Assembly (NCBI GenBank): GCA_938002965.1
Contig: CALKZY010000028.1
Span: 1-64,000, forward strand
From: an uncultured Acidimicrobiales bacterium
GTDB taxonomy: Bacteria; Actinomycetota; Acidimicrobiia; Acidimicrobiales; SZUA-35
Direction: 5' to 3'
DNA length: 64,000 bases
How positions within the stretch are numbered: the stretch's first letter is position 1; each line of letters opens with the position of its first letter. The notes below the pieces were generated by a model. The model did not search any database, was not told where the DNA came from, and worked only from the letters and a program-made list of their open reading frames with translations. A program made the position numbers and the translations under genes. Positions 33,497 to 41,459 of this stretch are shown piece by piece.

Positions 33497-34183
33497 GTGG
33501 CAAACATTACGATCAACAGCTTTCACTGTTCCGAAGAGACCACGTCAGGGTGGTCGGCACGACGTCGGCGGCTGCGACGCAAACGTTTCTCCGACGAGGT
33601 TCTCATCGTTGTCGGAGCCTTCCCCATGAATGCCGACGGCGCGTACATCAACAACGGCGAATTCCAGCATCGAACCGCCACCGGCGTTGACTCAAACGAA
33701 GACCACCTCTTCTCCCCTCCCATCGAGTTCAACTTTGATCCTCGCCTCGCCCCACACGTCCAAGTTCGGGTTTGGGGTTTCGAACTCGACGGTGCCGGCA
33801 CCACATCCAGCTTGGGTCAAACCCAGGCGGCCGAAATCGAGAGCTTCATGCGTTTCGACGTACGCCCCGGAGTCGTCCCCGACTACAACCCGATGCCCAC
33901 CCCCGATCTCGGCGGACGCATAGGCGCCAAAGATCACGACCTCATCCTGGCTGACATGTGGCAAGTCAATACCAACCGGCCACTGCGCGCCGGATCCAAC
34001 CCGGTGGTGCGGGCACCAGGCCGCAGAGGCGTACTGGATGTGCCAGCCTGGCTCGACCGGCACGGCATCGAGCGAGAAATATCGGTCTTCGCCGGGCGCG
34101 GCGACCAGCGGATCGAACGCCGGTCCTACCGCAGTCCATCGGAACGCAGCGACTACCGCTTCGACGTGCGCTACAGCGCGTAG
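33497..34183 (+). CDS. Hypothetical protein next to peptidoglycan-targeting genes
   Basis: A 228-residue protein that I do not recognise. GTG start with an AAAGG ribosome binding site. It has no signal peptide or membrane segment; the first 120 residues look beta-rich (ITINSFHCSEET, VLIVVGAFP, HVQVRVWGFELDG), the C-terminal 80 are basic and Arg-rich. It is convergent with a minus-strand pair encoding an Ig-like/peptidoglycan-binding protein and an N-acetylmuramoyl-L-alanine amidase-like protein, 8 bp from the first. The tight placement right beside a tRNA gene could mean the three arrived together. It could be a structural or carrier protein for the lytic partners; that is speculative. Confidence 0.6.
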   Translation: MANITINSFHCSEETTSGWSARRRRLRRKRFSDEVLIVVGAFPMNADGAYINNGEFQHRTATGVDSNEDHLFSPPIEFNFDPRLAPHVQVRVWGFELDGAGTTSSLGQTQAAEIESFMRFDVRPGVVPDYNPMPTPDLGGRIGAKDHDLILADMWQVNTNRPLRAGSNPVVRAPGRRGVLDVPAWLDRHGIEREISVFAGRGDQRIERRSYRSPSERSDYRFDVRYSA

Positions 34184-34191
34184 ACGGTGGG

Positions 34192-35091
34192 CTACCGATC
34201 CAGCTGGGGGGCGAGCAGTCGCAGGAAAGATTCGGCCGCCACCACGCCGCCCCGACCCAGATGGGATCGGACCGCAGCATCGGTTTGGGTGTCGAACTCG
34301 CCGGTCGCCTGAAGCACTGGGCCGCCCTGGGCCGAAATCCGACCTTGAACCCACGACACCACGTCGGCGTCGTTGGTCAGTCGCTCGGCAAATGACGTGT
34401 CGAAGCGCTCACGGCGGCCCAGCCAGTTGCGGTTGAGGGCAGCCTCGGTCTGCGGGCCGACTATGCCGTCATCCGTCGTCCCGACCAGGCTCTGAAGCTC
34501 TTTGGTCAGATCCTCCAGGGACGGCGGCTCAACGGCTGCCGCGGTGAAAACGTCGTCGATGAAGTGCCAGCTTCTGGCCAGCCTGAAGTAGAGCCGGGTG
34601 TGGACCGGGGTCGAATCGGTCGGCAGCCCGGTGACCGTAACCTCGGTGTCGGTCCCGACCCTGAAAGCACCATATTCCGAGGAGGCCTCATCGGTCCCGA
34701 CGTAAAGCCAAGTCGCCTCCGACTGATGACCGCTGAGGTCCCAACTGAACCTGTGACTCGAACCCGACAACAAACCGCCAGGGCGAGGCGAGGTCATGAA
34801 CGGAAGTGCAGGTTCTTCGGCGGCAACGAAGGTCTCGTCAATCTTCTTCCATTGCCCTTCGACCCGATACCAAAGCCGAATATGAACCGTCGAGCCGTCG
34901 GTGGGAAGGTCTCCCAGCGATGTTGTAGTGGCCACCCCGGTCCAACGCACCGAGTACTGCGATCCCCCAACAGTGGATCCAGCGTAAAGCCAGGAACCCT
35001 GTGGCGTCTCGCCGTCGTAGGCCCAAGTGAAGATCTGAATGGCCCCGCCGAGAACGGAACCTGATGTGGGTGAAGTGAGAGTAGCCGCCAT
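34192..35091 (-). CDS. Two Ig-like repeats plus peptidoglycan-binding-like domain
   Basis: A 299-residue protein. Two Ig-like repeats (about 1-90 and 95-190), each with the pattern TSP-GxxLxG-FxW-WLYxG and ending in the xxTRLYFR/IRLWYR strand, are followed by a C-terminal region (about 193-299) holding two short peptidoglycan-binding-like modules (DGIVGPQTEAALNRNWLGR; TGEFDTQTDAAVRSHLGR). The C-terminal region is clearly homologous to that of the next gene upstream. No signal peptide is visible, which is odd for a wall-binding protein. It is the second gene of a two-gene operon, 3 bp after the amidase gene. Confidence 0.75.
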   Translation of the reverse strand: MAATLTSPTSGSVLGGAIQIFTWAYDGETPQGSWLYAGSTVGGSQYSVRWTGVATTTSLGDLPTDGSTVHIRLWYRVEGQWKKIDETFVAAEEPALPFMTSPRPGGLLSGSSHRFSWDLSGHQSEATWLYVGTDEASSEYGAFRVGTDTEVTVTGLPTDSTPVHTRLYFRLARSWHFIDDVFTAAAVEPPSLEDLTKELQSLVGTTDDGIVGPQTEAALNRNWLGRRERFDTSFAERLTNDADVVSWVQGRISAQGGPVLQATGEFDTQTDAAVRSHLGRGGVVAAESFLRLLAPQLDR

Positions 35092-35094
35092 GAT

Positions 35095-36009
35095 CTACCG
35101 CTGATCCAAGAGATCGATATAAGATTCGGCGGCGACGATACCGCTGCGTCCAAGAAACTGTCTGAGAGCTGTTTCAGTCTCGGTTCCGAAGTCGCCGTCG
35201 ACAGTGACATCAAAACCATCCTGGGCGTCGAGTCGGCTCTGCACCCACTTGATTAGATTCGGATTGTTTATGAACGTGTCAGCCACCGAGGAGTCCCAGC
35301 TGGCGTCACGGCCCAGCCAGTTTCGGTTAAGGGCGGCCCGGGTGTTGGGCCCGATGATGCCATCGGATGAGGCGCCAATCAGCGTTTGCAGCTGCCGGGT
35401 AAGCGTGTCACGGTCGGGTTCCACACCCGTGCCGGATAGCTGCTGCTGGTAGCTGCGGAAGAAGGCTCCCCACGGGAACCCTACGCCCGGGTCGGTGCGG
35501 CGCGCCGGGTCTCGACGAGCGTGCGAGATAAAACCCGAAGCACTCGTCCTGTCGCTCTCAGCCTTAGTCAACTGCCGGGCAACCGGGGCTTGCAGACCCC
35601 GAGCCATCAGCCAGCGTGCGGCGATGACGGCCATCTGAGCACACGTGTCGGTCAGTTCATCGCGACGGCTGGACGTCAGTCCGGGCCAGTCACCAGCATT
35701 CATGGCCAGGGAAATACCGATGGCCCAACGGTTGGATCCAGTGCCGTCTTGAAAGGCCTCGTTCTCGAAACGAACCAGCTGGATGATCGAGTCGGCGTCG
35801 CCCACCAAATGGTAGGAACCGGCCGTCGTCCGATTCTGGATGAAGTTGGACACATTCTCGGCCTTTGGATCCGGACCTGAACGGTCGGTTCCACTCTCGG
35901 CGGTGTGCACCACAATCACCGGCTTTACCGGCGAGCGCCGCCCACGCCGGAACTGACTCCGCCGCGGCGGATTGTCCTCCAAATAGATACCGTCTCTGAC
36001 TGTGGCCAT
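35095..36009 (-). CDS. N-acetylmuramoyl-L-alanine amidase-like endolysin
   Basis: A 304-residue protein with an N-terminal amidase_2 (PGRP-like) zinc domain (about 25-185). Candidate zinc ligands and catalytic sites are His35 (IVVHTAES), the GSYHLVGD segment with His67 (usually a substrate-side His) and the later SHARRDPARRTDPG segment (His and Asp). The C-terminal region (about 195-304) carries two short peptidoglycan-binding-like repeats shared with the downstream gene. No signal peptide is visible; in this it resembles phage endolysins, which need another protein to leave the cell. It likely cleaves the bond between muramic acid and the stem peptide. Confidence 0.83.
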   Translation of the reverse strand: MATVRDGIYLEDNPPRRSQFRRGRRSPVKPVIVVHTAESGTDRSGPDPKAENVSNFIQNRTTAGSYHLVGDADSIIQLVRFENEAFQDGTGSNRWAIGISLAMNAGDWPGLTSSRRDELTDTCAQMAVIAARWLMARGLQAPVARQLTKAESDRTSASGFISHARRDPARRTDPGVGFPWGAFFRSYQQQLSGTGVEPDRDTLTRQLQTLIGASSDGIIGPNTRAALNRNWLGRDASWDSSVADTFINNPNLIKWVQSRLDAQDGFDVTVDGDFGTETETALRQFLGRSGIVAAESYIDLLDQR

Positions 36010-36128
36010 TATCCCCCTGCGTTCGGCCTGAGTTTAGCCGCCTACAGGACGGCTCGCCGTCGCACCTGGGATGTGCTTGTCACTACTCAATTCTCAGCGG
36101 CGTGAACTCACGTCGCGGGTGCCCACGT

Positions 36129-36503
36129 TCAAACGTCATCGTCTTTAATCCAGACCGTTTCCGACGGAGCCGGAACCCACAACTCGTAGAAGCTGAACAC
36201 CTCGTCGCCGGTGTTTTCGAACCAGTGCACATCACCGTCGCCAACCATGGCCACGTCGCCCTTTGACAGCTCGTAGCTGTCGTCGTTGACATGCAGCACA
36301 CCCTGACCAGCGTCGACAAACCACACGTGACGGGCGCCAACGTGATAGTGAGCCGCCGACGTATCGCCCGATTTATAGGTGATGTGGTCGGCCCGAAGAT
36401 CAGTGGTCCCCCACATCTCCTCGGTAACAAGATCGACTCTTCCCCGCTGGTCCCGGGTGGAGGCCATCTTCGGAAGATCGTCGAAGCGGATCACATGGGT
36501 CAT
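36129..36503 (-). CDS. Cupin-domain protein
   Basis: A 124-residue single-domain cupin. The first cupin motif has HYHVGARHVWFVDAGQG (two His at about 52 and 54 and a further His at about 58), the second GDGDVHWFENTGDE. These supply a plausible metal site, so it could be a small dioxygenase, isomerase or sensor; the substrate cannot be inferred. TACGTT lies 6 nt before the ATG, indicating a leaderless start. It is not evidently in an operon with its neighbours. Confidence 0.88.
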   Translation of the reverse strand: MTHVIRFDDLPKMASTRDQRGRVDLVTEEMWGTTDLRADHITYKSGDTSAAHYHVGARHVWFVDAGQGVLHVNDDSYELSKGDVAMVGDGDVHWFENTGDEVFSFYELWVPAPSETVWIKDDDV

Positions 36504-36592
36504 ACTTCGAACGTAGTTCTAGGCCGACAAAGCTGCAAACGATTGCAGTTGCCACGAAGTACACGAGGCCGACGGCCGGTCGACAACAGCCG

Positions 36593-37618
36593 CTATGTCT
36601 TGCTGGACTCCGCCCAAAGGTTGACGGCCGCTTTCTTGGCGTAACCATCAATGTTGGCCAGCTCGGCATCGCTGAAGTCAGCATTGTCTAAAGCAGCCAC
36701 GCAGTCCTCAACCTGGGCCAGGCTGCTGGCCCCGATAAGGGCCGACGTCACACGCTTGTCCTTCAAAACCCAGGCAAGAGCCATCTGCGCCAACGTTTGC
36801 CCACGAGAAACGGCAATGGAATTCAGCGCCGTGATCTTGGCCAACGTCTCGTCAGACAACATGTGTCGGCCGAGCGAGGAGTCTTTCGCTGCCCGCGATG
36901 TCTCCGGAACACCGTTCAGATATTTGTCGGTGAGTAGACCTTGGGCCAAAGGAGAGAACGCAATGCAGCCAACACCAAGATCATCGAGCGTCGCCAGCAA
37001 ATCGTCTTCGACCCATCGGTTCAACATCGAGTACGACGGCTGGTGGATAAGACAAGACGTACCCATCGACCGCAGAATGCTCACTGCCTCCGCCGTCTTC
37101 TCCGCTGAGTACGAAGAAACCCCGACGTACAAGGCCTTGCCTTGCTTAACCAGGGTGTCGAGAGCTCCCATGGTTTCTTCCAGCGGAGTTTCCGGGTCGA
37201 ACCGGTGCGAATAGAAGATGTCGAAGTAATCCAAGCCAGTCCGCTGCAGACTCTGATTGGCGCTCGCTATGAGGCTCTTACGGGATCCCCATTCACCGTA
37301 GGGTCCCGGCCACATGTCGTAGCCCGCCTTGTTGGAGATGATCAGTTCATCGCGAAGTCCACCAAAATCGCTGCTGAAAATTCGACTGAAGGTCTCTTCA
37401 GCCGAACCCGGCGGTGGACCGTAGTTGTTGGCCAGATCGAAGTGAGTAATGCCGAGGTCAAACGCTCCTCTGAGCATCTCTCGAGCCACCGCTTGATCGT
37501 CGACACCACCAAAGTTGTGCCACAGGCCCAGAGAGATAGCGGGCAGCTTCAAACCGCTCCGCCCTGTCCGGCGGTACACCATGGAGTCGTATCGCTCTTC
37601 GGCAGGTTCGTAGTTCAT
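36593..37618 (-). CDS. Aldo/keto reductase (YghZ/Kv-beta-like)
   Basis: A 341-residue NADPH-dependent aldo/keto reductase. The N-terminus MVYRRTGRSGLKLPAISLGLWHNFG and the DLANNYGPPPGSAEETFSRI segment (catalytic Asp and Tyr) match the YghZ (L-glyceraldehyde 3-phosphate reductase) group closely. Lys of SNKAGYDMWPGPYGEWGS and His of YSHRFDPETP complete the tetrad. A role in methylglyoxal or aldehyde detoxification is likely. It lies downstream of the small RRM-protein gene on the same strand with a 25-bp gap. Confidence 0.93.
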   Translation of the reverse strand: MNYEPAEERYDSMVYRRTGRSGLKLPAISLGLWHNFGGVDDQAVAREMLRGAFDLGITHFDLANNYGPPPGSAEETFSRIFSSDFGGLRDELIISNKAGYDMWPGPYGEWGSRKSLIASANQSLQRTGLDYFDIFYSHRFDPETPLEETMGALDTLVKQGKALYVGVSSYSAEKTAEAVSILRSMGTSCLIHQPSYSMLNRWVEDDLLATLDDLGVGCIAFSPLAQGLLTDKYLNGVPETSRAAKDSSLGRHMLSDETLAKITALNSIAVSRGQTLAQMALAWVLKDKRVTSALIGASSLAQVEDCVAALDNADFSDAELANIDGYAKKAAVNLWAESSKT

Positions 37619-37643
37619 TGGTCGTAAGCTCCTGGCACGAGGA

Positions 37644-37886
37644 TTACGTAGCGTTAGCCTTCTTCACCCGAATTTGCAGACCGTCGACAACGGTTGCGTT
37701 CAAGTGGAACACCGCTGCCTTGGCCTCCCCGGATTTCGGCATCTCAACGAATCCGAATCCTTTCGAGCGGCCCGTTCCGGGATCGACGACGATGGTGCAC
37801 GACTGCACCGCCCCGAACGACTCGAACAGTTCTCGCACGTCAGCCTCGGTTGTCGACCTTGACAGATTCCGCACGAGAAGCTTCAT
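37644..37886 (-). CDS. RNA-binding protein with a single RRM
   Basis: An 80-residue stand-alone RNA recognition motif. RNP2 is LLVRNLS (3-9) and RNP1 is KGFGFVEM (42-49), with the aromatic residues expected for stacking on RNA. Such small RRM proteins are found in cyanobacteria and some other bacteria, where several are cold-inducible. Nothing here shows a specific target. It is followed by the aldo/keto reductase on the same strand. Confidence 0.93.
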   Translation of the reverse strand: MKLLVRNLSRSTTEADVRELFESFGAVQSCTIVVDPGTGRSKGFGFVEMPKSGEAKAAVFHLNATVVDGLQIRVKKANAT

Positions 37887-37977
37887 AGGCCCGCCAGTCT
37901 ACTGCGCTCACCATCGACGAGATCAAGGCCGACCGCCACAACCAAACAGCGACAGCCAACAGTCGAAAGAGACAGAC

Positions 37978-39807
37978 CTACCGAAAGGCTGACGCGGCGG
38001 CAAAACCATCGGCCACAGCGAGAGTCGACTCGCTCAACAGCAGCTCGACGAGATCGTCGAGTGGCTTCGGTCTACCCAGGTGCCAACCCTGGCCGTATTC
38101 GATGCCGAAGTCGCGGCACGCCAGCATCTCCTCTTCTTGTTCGATGCCCTCGGCGACCGCAGCGATACTGAGCTCCTGACACATCGAAGCCAGCACCTTC
38201 AAGATGGTGTACGCCTCCGAATTTGTGGTGAGCACACCGACCAGCGACCGGTCGAACTTCATCACGTGGATCGGGAACTGGGTGAAGTAGCCGAGCGCAT
38301 TGTGTCCGGTCCCGAAGTCGTCCAAGCCGATGAGGGCGCCGTTGTCAGCCAGCTTGTGTAACGTCTTCTCCGCCTCATCGCCGGGACGGATCTCCGACGA
38401 CTCCACCACTTCAACCAACAGGTCCGACGGTGCCAGCCCGTACTCAAGGCAAGCCGAAGCGTGAATGTCGGCGCAGTCCGACATGGCTAGCTGAAGAGGC
38501 GAGAGGTTCACACCTATGCGGCCGGTCTCGAATGACGGCACAGCTTGACGCAATGTAGTCAGATCCCTGGCAACCGTCTGCATGCACCAGCGGGTGAAGG
38601 AAGCCACCCGCCCGGTGGCTTCAATTCGGTCGATAAGAAGAGGCGGAGGAATCGCCTGATACTGAGGATGCTGCCAACGGATCAAGGCTTCCACCCCGGC
38701 GATTGCTCCGGTGGCCAACTCTCGGACCGGTTGATAGTGGAACGTCATCATCTGCCCGACCATCGCCGCGTCCAGGTCATGGTCGATGACAGCAAGCATC
38801 GCTGTTAGACGACGAATCTCATCGTCAGCCACCACCATCTCGGCCTCAGAACGCTTGGCCCTGTACATGGCTCGATCAGCGTCAGCCAACATGTCGGAAG
38901 CCGACTCGACCCCAAGGCAAGGACTGGCCACACCGATACTCAGCGAAAGGTCGATCTTCAATCTGCGGATCACCACTGGCGTGGCGCACATCGTCAAGAT
39001 CTTCTCGGCCAACATCTCGGCTCGGGTGCCAGCATCGTCGTCACCGACGACCAGCAGGAATTCGTCGCCACCAAGCCGCCCCAGAATGTCGCTGTCGGTC
39101 ATGGCGGAACGTATCCGACTGACAAATATTCGTAGGACCTGATCGCCGGTGTTGTGACCATGAATGTCGTTGATCAGTTTGAAGCCGTCCAGGTCGAGGA
39201 ACAGCAGAGACGGCCGAGCGTTCTCGTTGGCGAACTGATCTTCCAGCCTGGACAGAACCGCTCCGCGATTGAGCGCACCGGTCAAGTCGTCGGTCATGGC
39301 TCGAACTTTTTCCTGCTCGGCCGCCTGAACCAGTCCGAGCGAGCCAGCAATCAGCTCGGCGACGGCCTGCAACAACTCATGATCAGTAGCGGAGAAGAAG
39401 CCCGGTTGGCTGTTGGCGAGATTCACCGTCCCCAGGCAGCGCCCCCCGCTTGTCATAGGGGCGGTAATCGCCGAACGCAGCCCGGCATCGGCCAGCGACA
39501 ACAGGTCTTCGAAGGGACTACCGACAATGTCATCCACCACTACCAGCCTTCGCGAGCGAAAAGCCTTTCCCACCATGGACCGGGCGATGGGAAATCGGAG
39601 GTTGGTACGGGTCACCTCAGCTGATCCACCAAAGGCGTACAACTCCAAATCATGTGCGCTCACCGGCAGCGTGACGCTGGCCCGCTCCGTCTCAAGAACC
39701 CGAGGCAGCCAGTCAGCGGTGACGCGCAACATCTGCTCCTGAGTGGAGGCGGCACCGAGAGCACGAATGAACCCGGCAGGGAGACTAACGTCGGAGGTCG
39801 ACGACAC
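37978..39807 (-). CDS. GAF-GGDEF-EAL cyclic-di-GMP protein
   Basis: A 609-residue cytoplasmic protein. A GAF domain (about 15-165) is followed by GGDEF (about 170-335) and EAL (about 345-595) domains. The cyclase motif GGDEF is intact (near residue 246), as are the EAL residues (EALIRW, NLSPLQL, EVVES, DDFGTGHNALGYF, KFDRSLV, AEGIEQ), so it may be bifunctional, with the GAF domain choosing the activity. It contrasts with the PAS-containing protein at 19620-22772, whose GGDEF motif is degenerate. The two together suggest one synthesising and one degrading arm of cyclic-di-GMP control. Confidence 0.93.
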   Translation of the reverse strand: MSSTSDVSLPAGFIRALGAASTQEQMLRVTADWLPRVLETERASVTLPVSAHDLELYAFGGSAEVTRTNLRFPIARSMVGKAFRSRRLVVVDDIVGSPFEDLLSLADAGLRSAITAPMTSGGRCLGTVNLANSQPGFFSATDHELLQAVAELIAGSLGLVQAAEQEKVRAMTDDLTGALNRGAVLSRLEDQFANENARPSLLFLDLDGFKLINDIHGHNTGDQVLRIFVSRIRSAMTDSDILGRLGGDEFLLVVGDDDAGTRAEMLAEKILTMCATPVVIRRLKIDLSLSIGVASPCLGVESASDMLADADRAMYRAKRSEAEMVVADDEIRRLTAMLAVIDHDLDAAMVGQMMTFHYQPVRELATGAIAGVEALIRWQHPQYQAIPPPLLIDRIEATGRVASFTRWCMQTVARDLTTLRQAVPSFETGRIGVNLSPLQLAMSDCADIHASACLEYGLAPSDLLVEVVESSEIRPGDEAEKTLHKLADNGALIGLDDFGTGHNALGYFTQFPIHVMKFDRSLVGVLTTNSEAYTILKVLASMCQELSIAAVAEGIEQEEEMLACRDFGIEYGQGWHLGRPKPLDDLVELLLSESTLAVADGFAAASAFR

Positions 39808-39857
39808 AGCAGGTCTATCGGCCGATCGGCTAGGTCACCTTAGCCACCGGCTCTAAC

Positions 39858-41414
39858 ATGACAAGGGTGGCATCAGGCGCCCGGGATCTACGACCAGACG
39901 ACATTCAGGGCGACGTCGACGGTGGACAGGCGCTGCCCAGTCCGGCCCTCGTCGTGCTCATCGGCCCGTCCAGCGCCGGCAAGTCGACGTGGGCCGAAGC
40001 GAACTTCAAGCCTGGAGAAGTGCTCTCCACCGACGATTTTCGAGCCTACTTCGGAGCTGGGCCTGAGGATCAGACCGTAGGGACCGAAGCCTTTGCCCTG
40101 TTGGACGACCTACTCGCCGCCAGATTGGCCAAAGGGCTGACCACCGTGGTCGACACGCTAGGTCTCGATCCCAAACGGCGGGCCGCTTACATCCAGTTGG
40201 CCCACACCAACGACGTCAGTTGTTTGGCCATCGGCTTCGACACCACGTCGGCCGTGTGTCACGAACGCAATGCAGACAAACAGTTTCCGCTAACCAAAGC
40301 CGTCCTCAATCGACAGTTGAAACAGTGGCGTTCCACCCTTGACACGCTGGGTGACGAAGGCTTCGACCTAGTCGTCGTCAACCCCGGCCCGACTCGACGG
40401 GTTCCAAAGACGCTGGCCATCAAACCTCAGTTGGCACCTGACGATAAGCCGTCCACTTTGGCCTTCGATCTGGTCATCTCCAACTTCGACTTTGGCCCAT
40501 CGTCGAGTGCCACAACCATGGCACCGACGTTGACCACCATGGCCCAAGCTGCGGAAGAGGCAGGTTTCCGGGCGCTCTGGCTGATGGATCACTTCCGTCA
40601 AATCCCTCAGGTCGGTCGAGCCTGGGACCCCATGTTGGAGCCATACACCACCTTGGCCTACCTGGCCGCTGCCACCGAGACGCTGCGATTGGGCACGCTG
40701 GTCACCAACGTCGAGCACCGCAACGTCGGCCTACTGGCCAAGATTGTGGCCACGCTGGACATTCTTTCAGGAGGACGAGCCGAGTGCGGGCTCGGGGCTG
40801 GCTGGTTCTCCGCCGAACAAGAAGCGTTCGGGTACCCGGTGAACTCCGACCGGGTCCGGCTCGACACCCTGGAGGAGGCCGCTCAGGCGCTACCGATTCT
40901 GTGGGGTCCGGGATCGAAGTCGTTCTCCGGCGTTCACGTCAACATTCCCGAGGCCCTGGCCTACCCTCGCCCGATTCAAGATCCAGTACCGCTTCTACTT
41001 GGCGGGGGCGGCGAACGGCGAACACTGCGGATCGCCGCCCAGCACGCTAGCGCCTGCAACTTCGTCGGCACCGACCCAACGGTTGTCGCTCACAAAATCG
41101 ACGTAGTACGACAGCACTGCGCCGATGTCGATCGCCACCCCGACGACCTGGTTATCACCACGCTCAACCCGCTGATCCATGCAACATCGGGGCGAGAGCT
41201 GCACTCGCTCATCGATTCGCTCCGTCCGGCCAGCCGTTCCGCCGATGCCTACGCCGCCGCCAACCAAGCGGCCACCACCGACGAACACGCCGCCCGGTTC
41301 CAACATCTCGCCGAACTTGGGGTCGGTCGAGTGTGCGTAGCTCTCACTGGTAACAGCGGCCCAGAACGAATCGAAGCGTTCGCCGACGTCATCGAGCGAT
41401 TCCAATCCTCGTAG
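39858..41414 (+). CDS. P-loop kinase fused to luciferase-like (LLM) oxidoreductase
   Basis: A 518-residue fusion. The N-terminal part (about 30-180) is a P-loop nucleoside/polynucleotide-kinase-like domain with Walker A GPSSAGKST (36-44), the LSTDDFR segment and an Asp-containing VVDTLGLD motif. The C-terminal part (about 200-518) is a luciferase-like monooxygenase-fold (F420 or flavin-dependent) domain with FDLVISNFDFG, TLVTNVEHRNVGLLAKIVATLDILSGGR and LGLGAGWFSAEQEAFGYP-type features. One frame runs through both without a break. TAACAT at 39854-39859 stands 7 nt before a GTG at 39867, so the true start may be that GTG. The reason for joining these two activities is not evident. Confidence 0.88.
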   Translation: MTRVASGARDLRPDDIQGDVDGGQALPSPALVVLIGPSSAGKSTWAEANFKPGEVLSTDDFRAYFGAGPEDQTVGTEAFALLDDLLAARLAKGLTTVVDTLGLDPKRRAAYIQLAHTNDVSCLAIGFDTTSAVCHERNADKQFPLTKAVLNRQLKQWRSTLDTLGDEGFDLVVVNPGPTRRVPKTLAIKPQLAPDDKPSTLAFDLVISNFDFGPSSSATTMAPTLTTMAQAAEEAGFRALWLMDHFRQIPQVGRAWDPMLEPYTTLAYLAAATETLRLGTLVTNVEHRNVGLLAKIVATLDILSGGRAECGLGAGWFSAEQEAFGYPVNSDRVRLDTLEEAAQALPILWGPGSKSFSGVHVNIPEALAYPRPIQDPVPLLLGGGGERRTLRIAAQHASACNFVGTDPTVVAHKIDVVRQHCADVDRHPDDLVITTLNPLIHATSGRELHSLIDSLRPASRSADAYAAANQAATTDEHAARFQHLAELGVGRVCVALTGNSGPERIEAFADVIERFQSS

Positions 41415-41459
41415 GTCACCGCTCAAGTCAATTGCTGAACGCCGCCGCCCATGGGCGGG

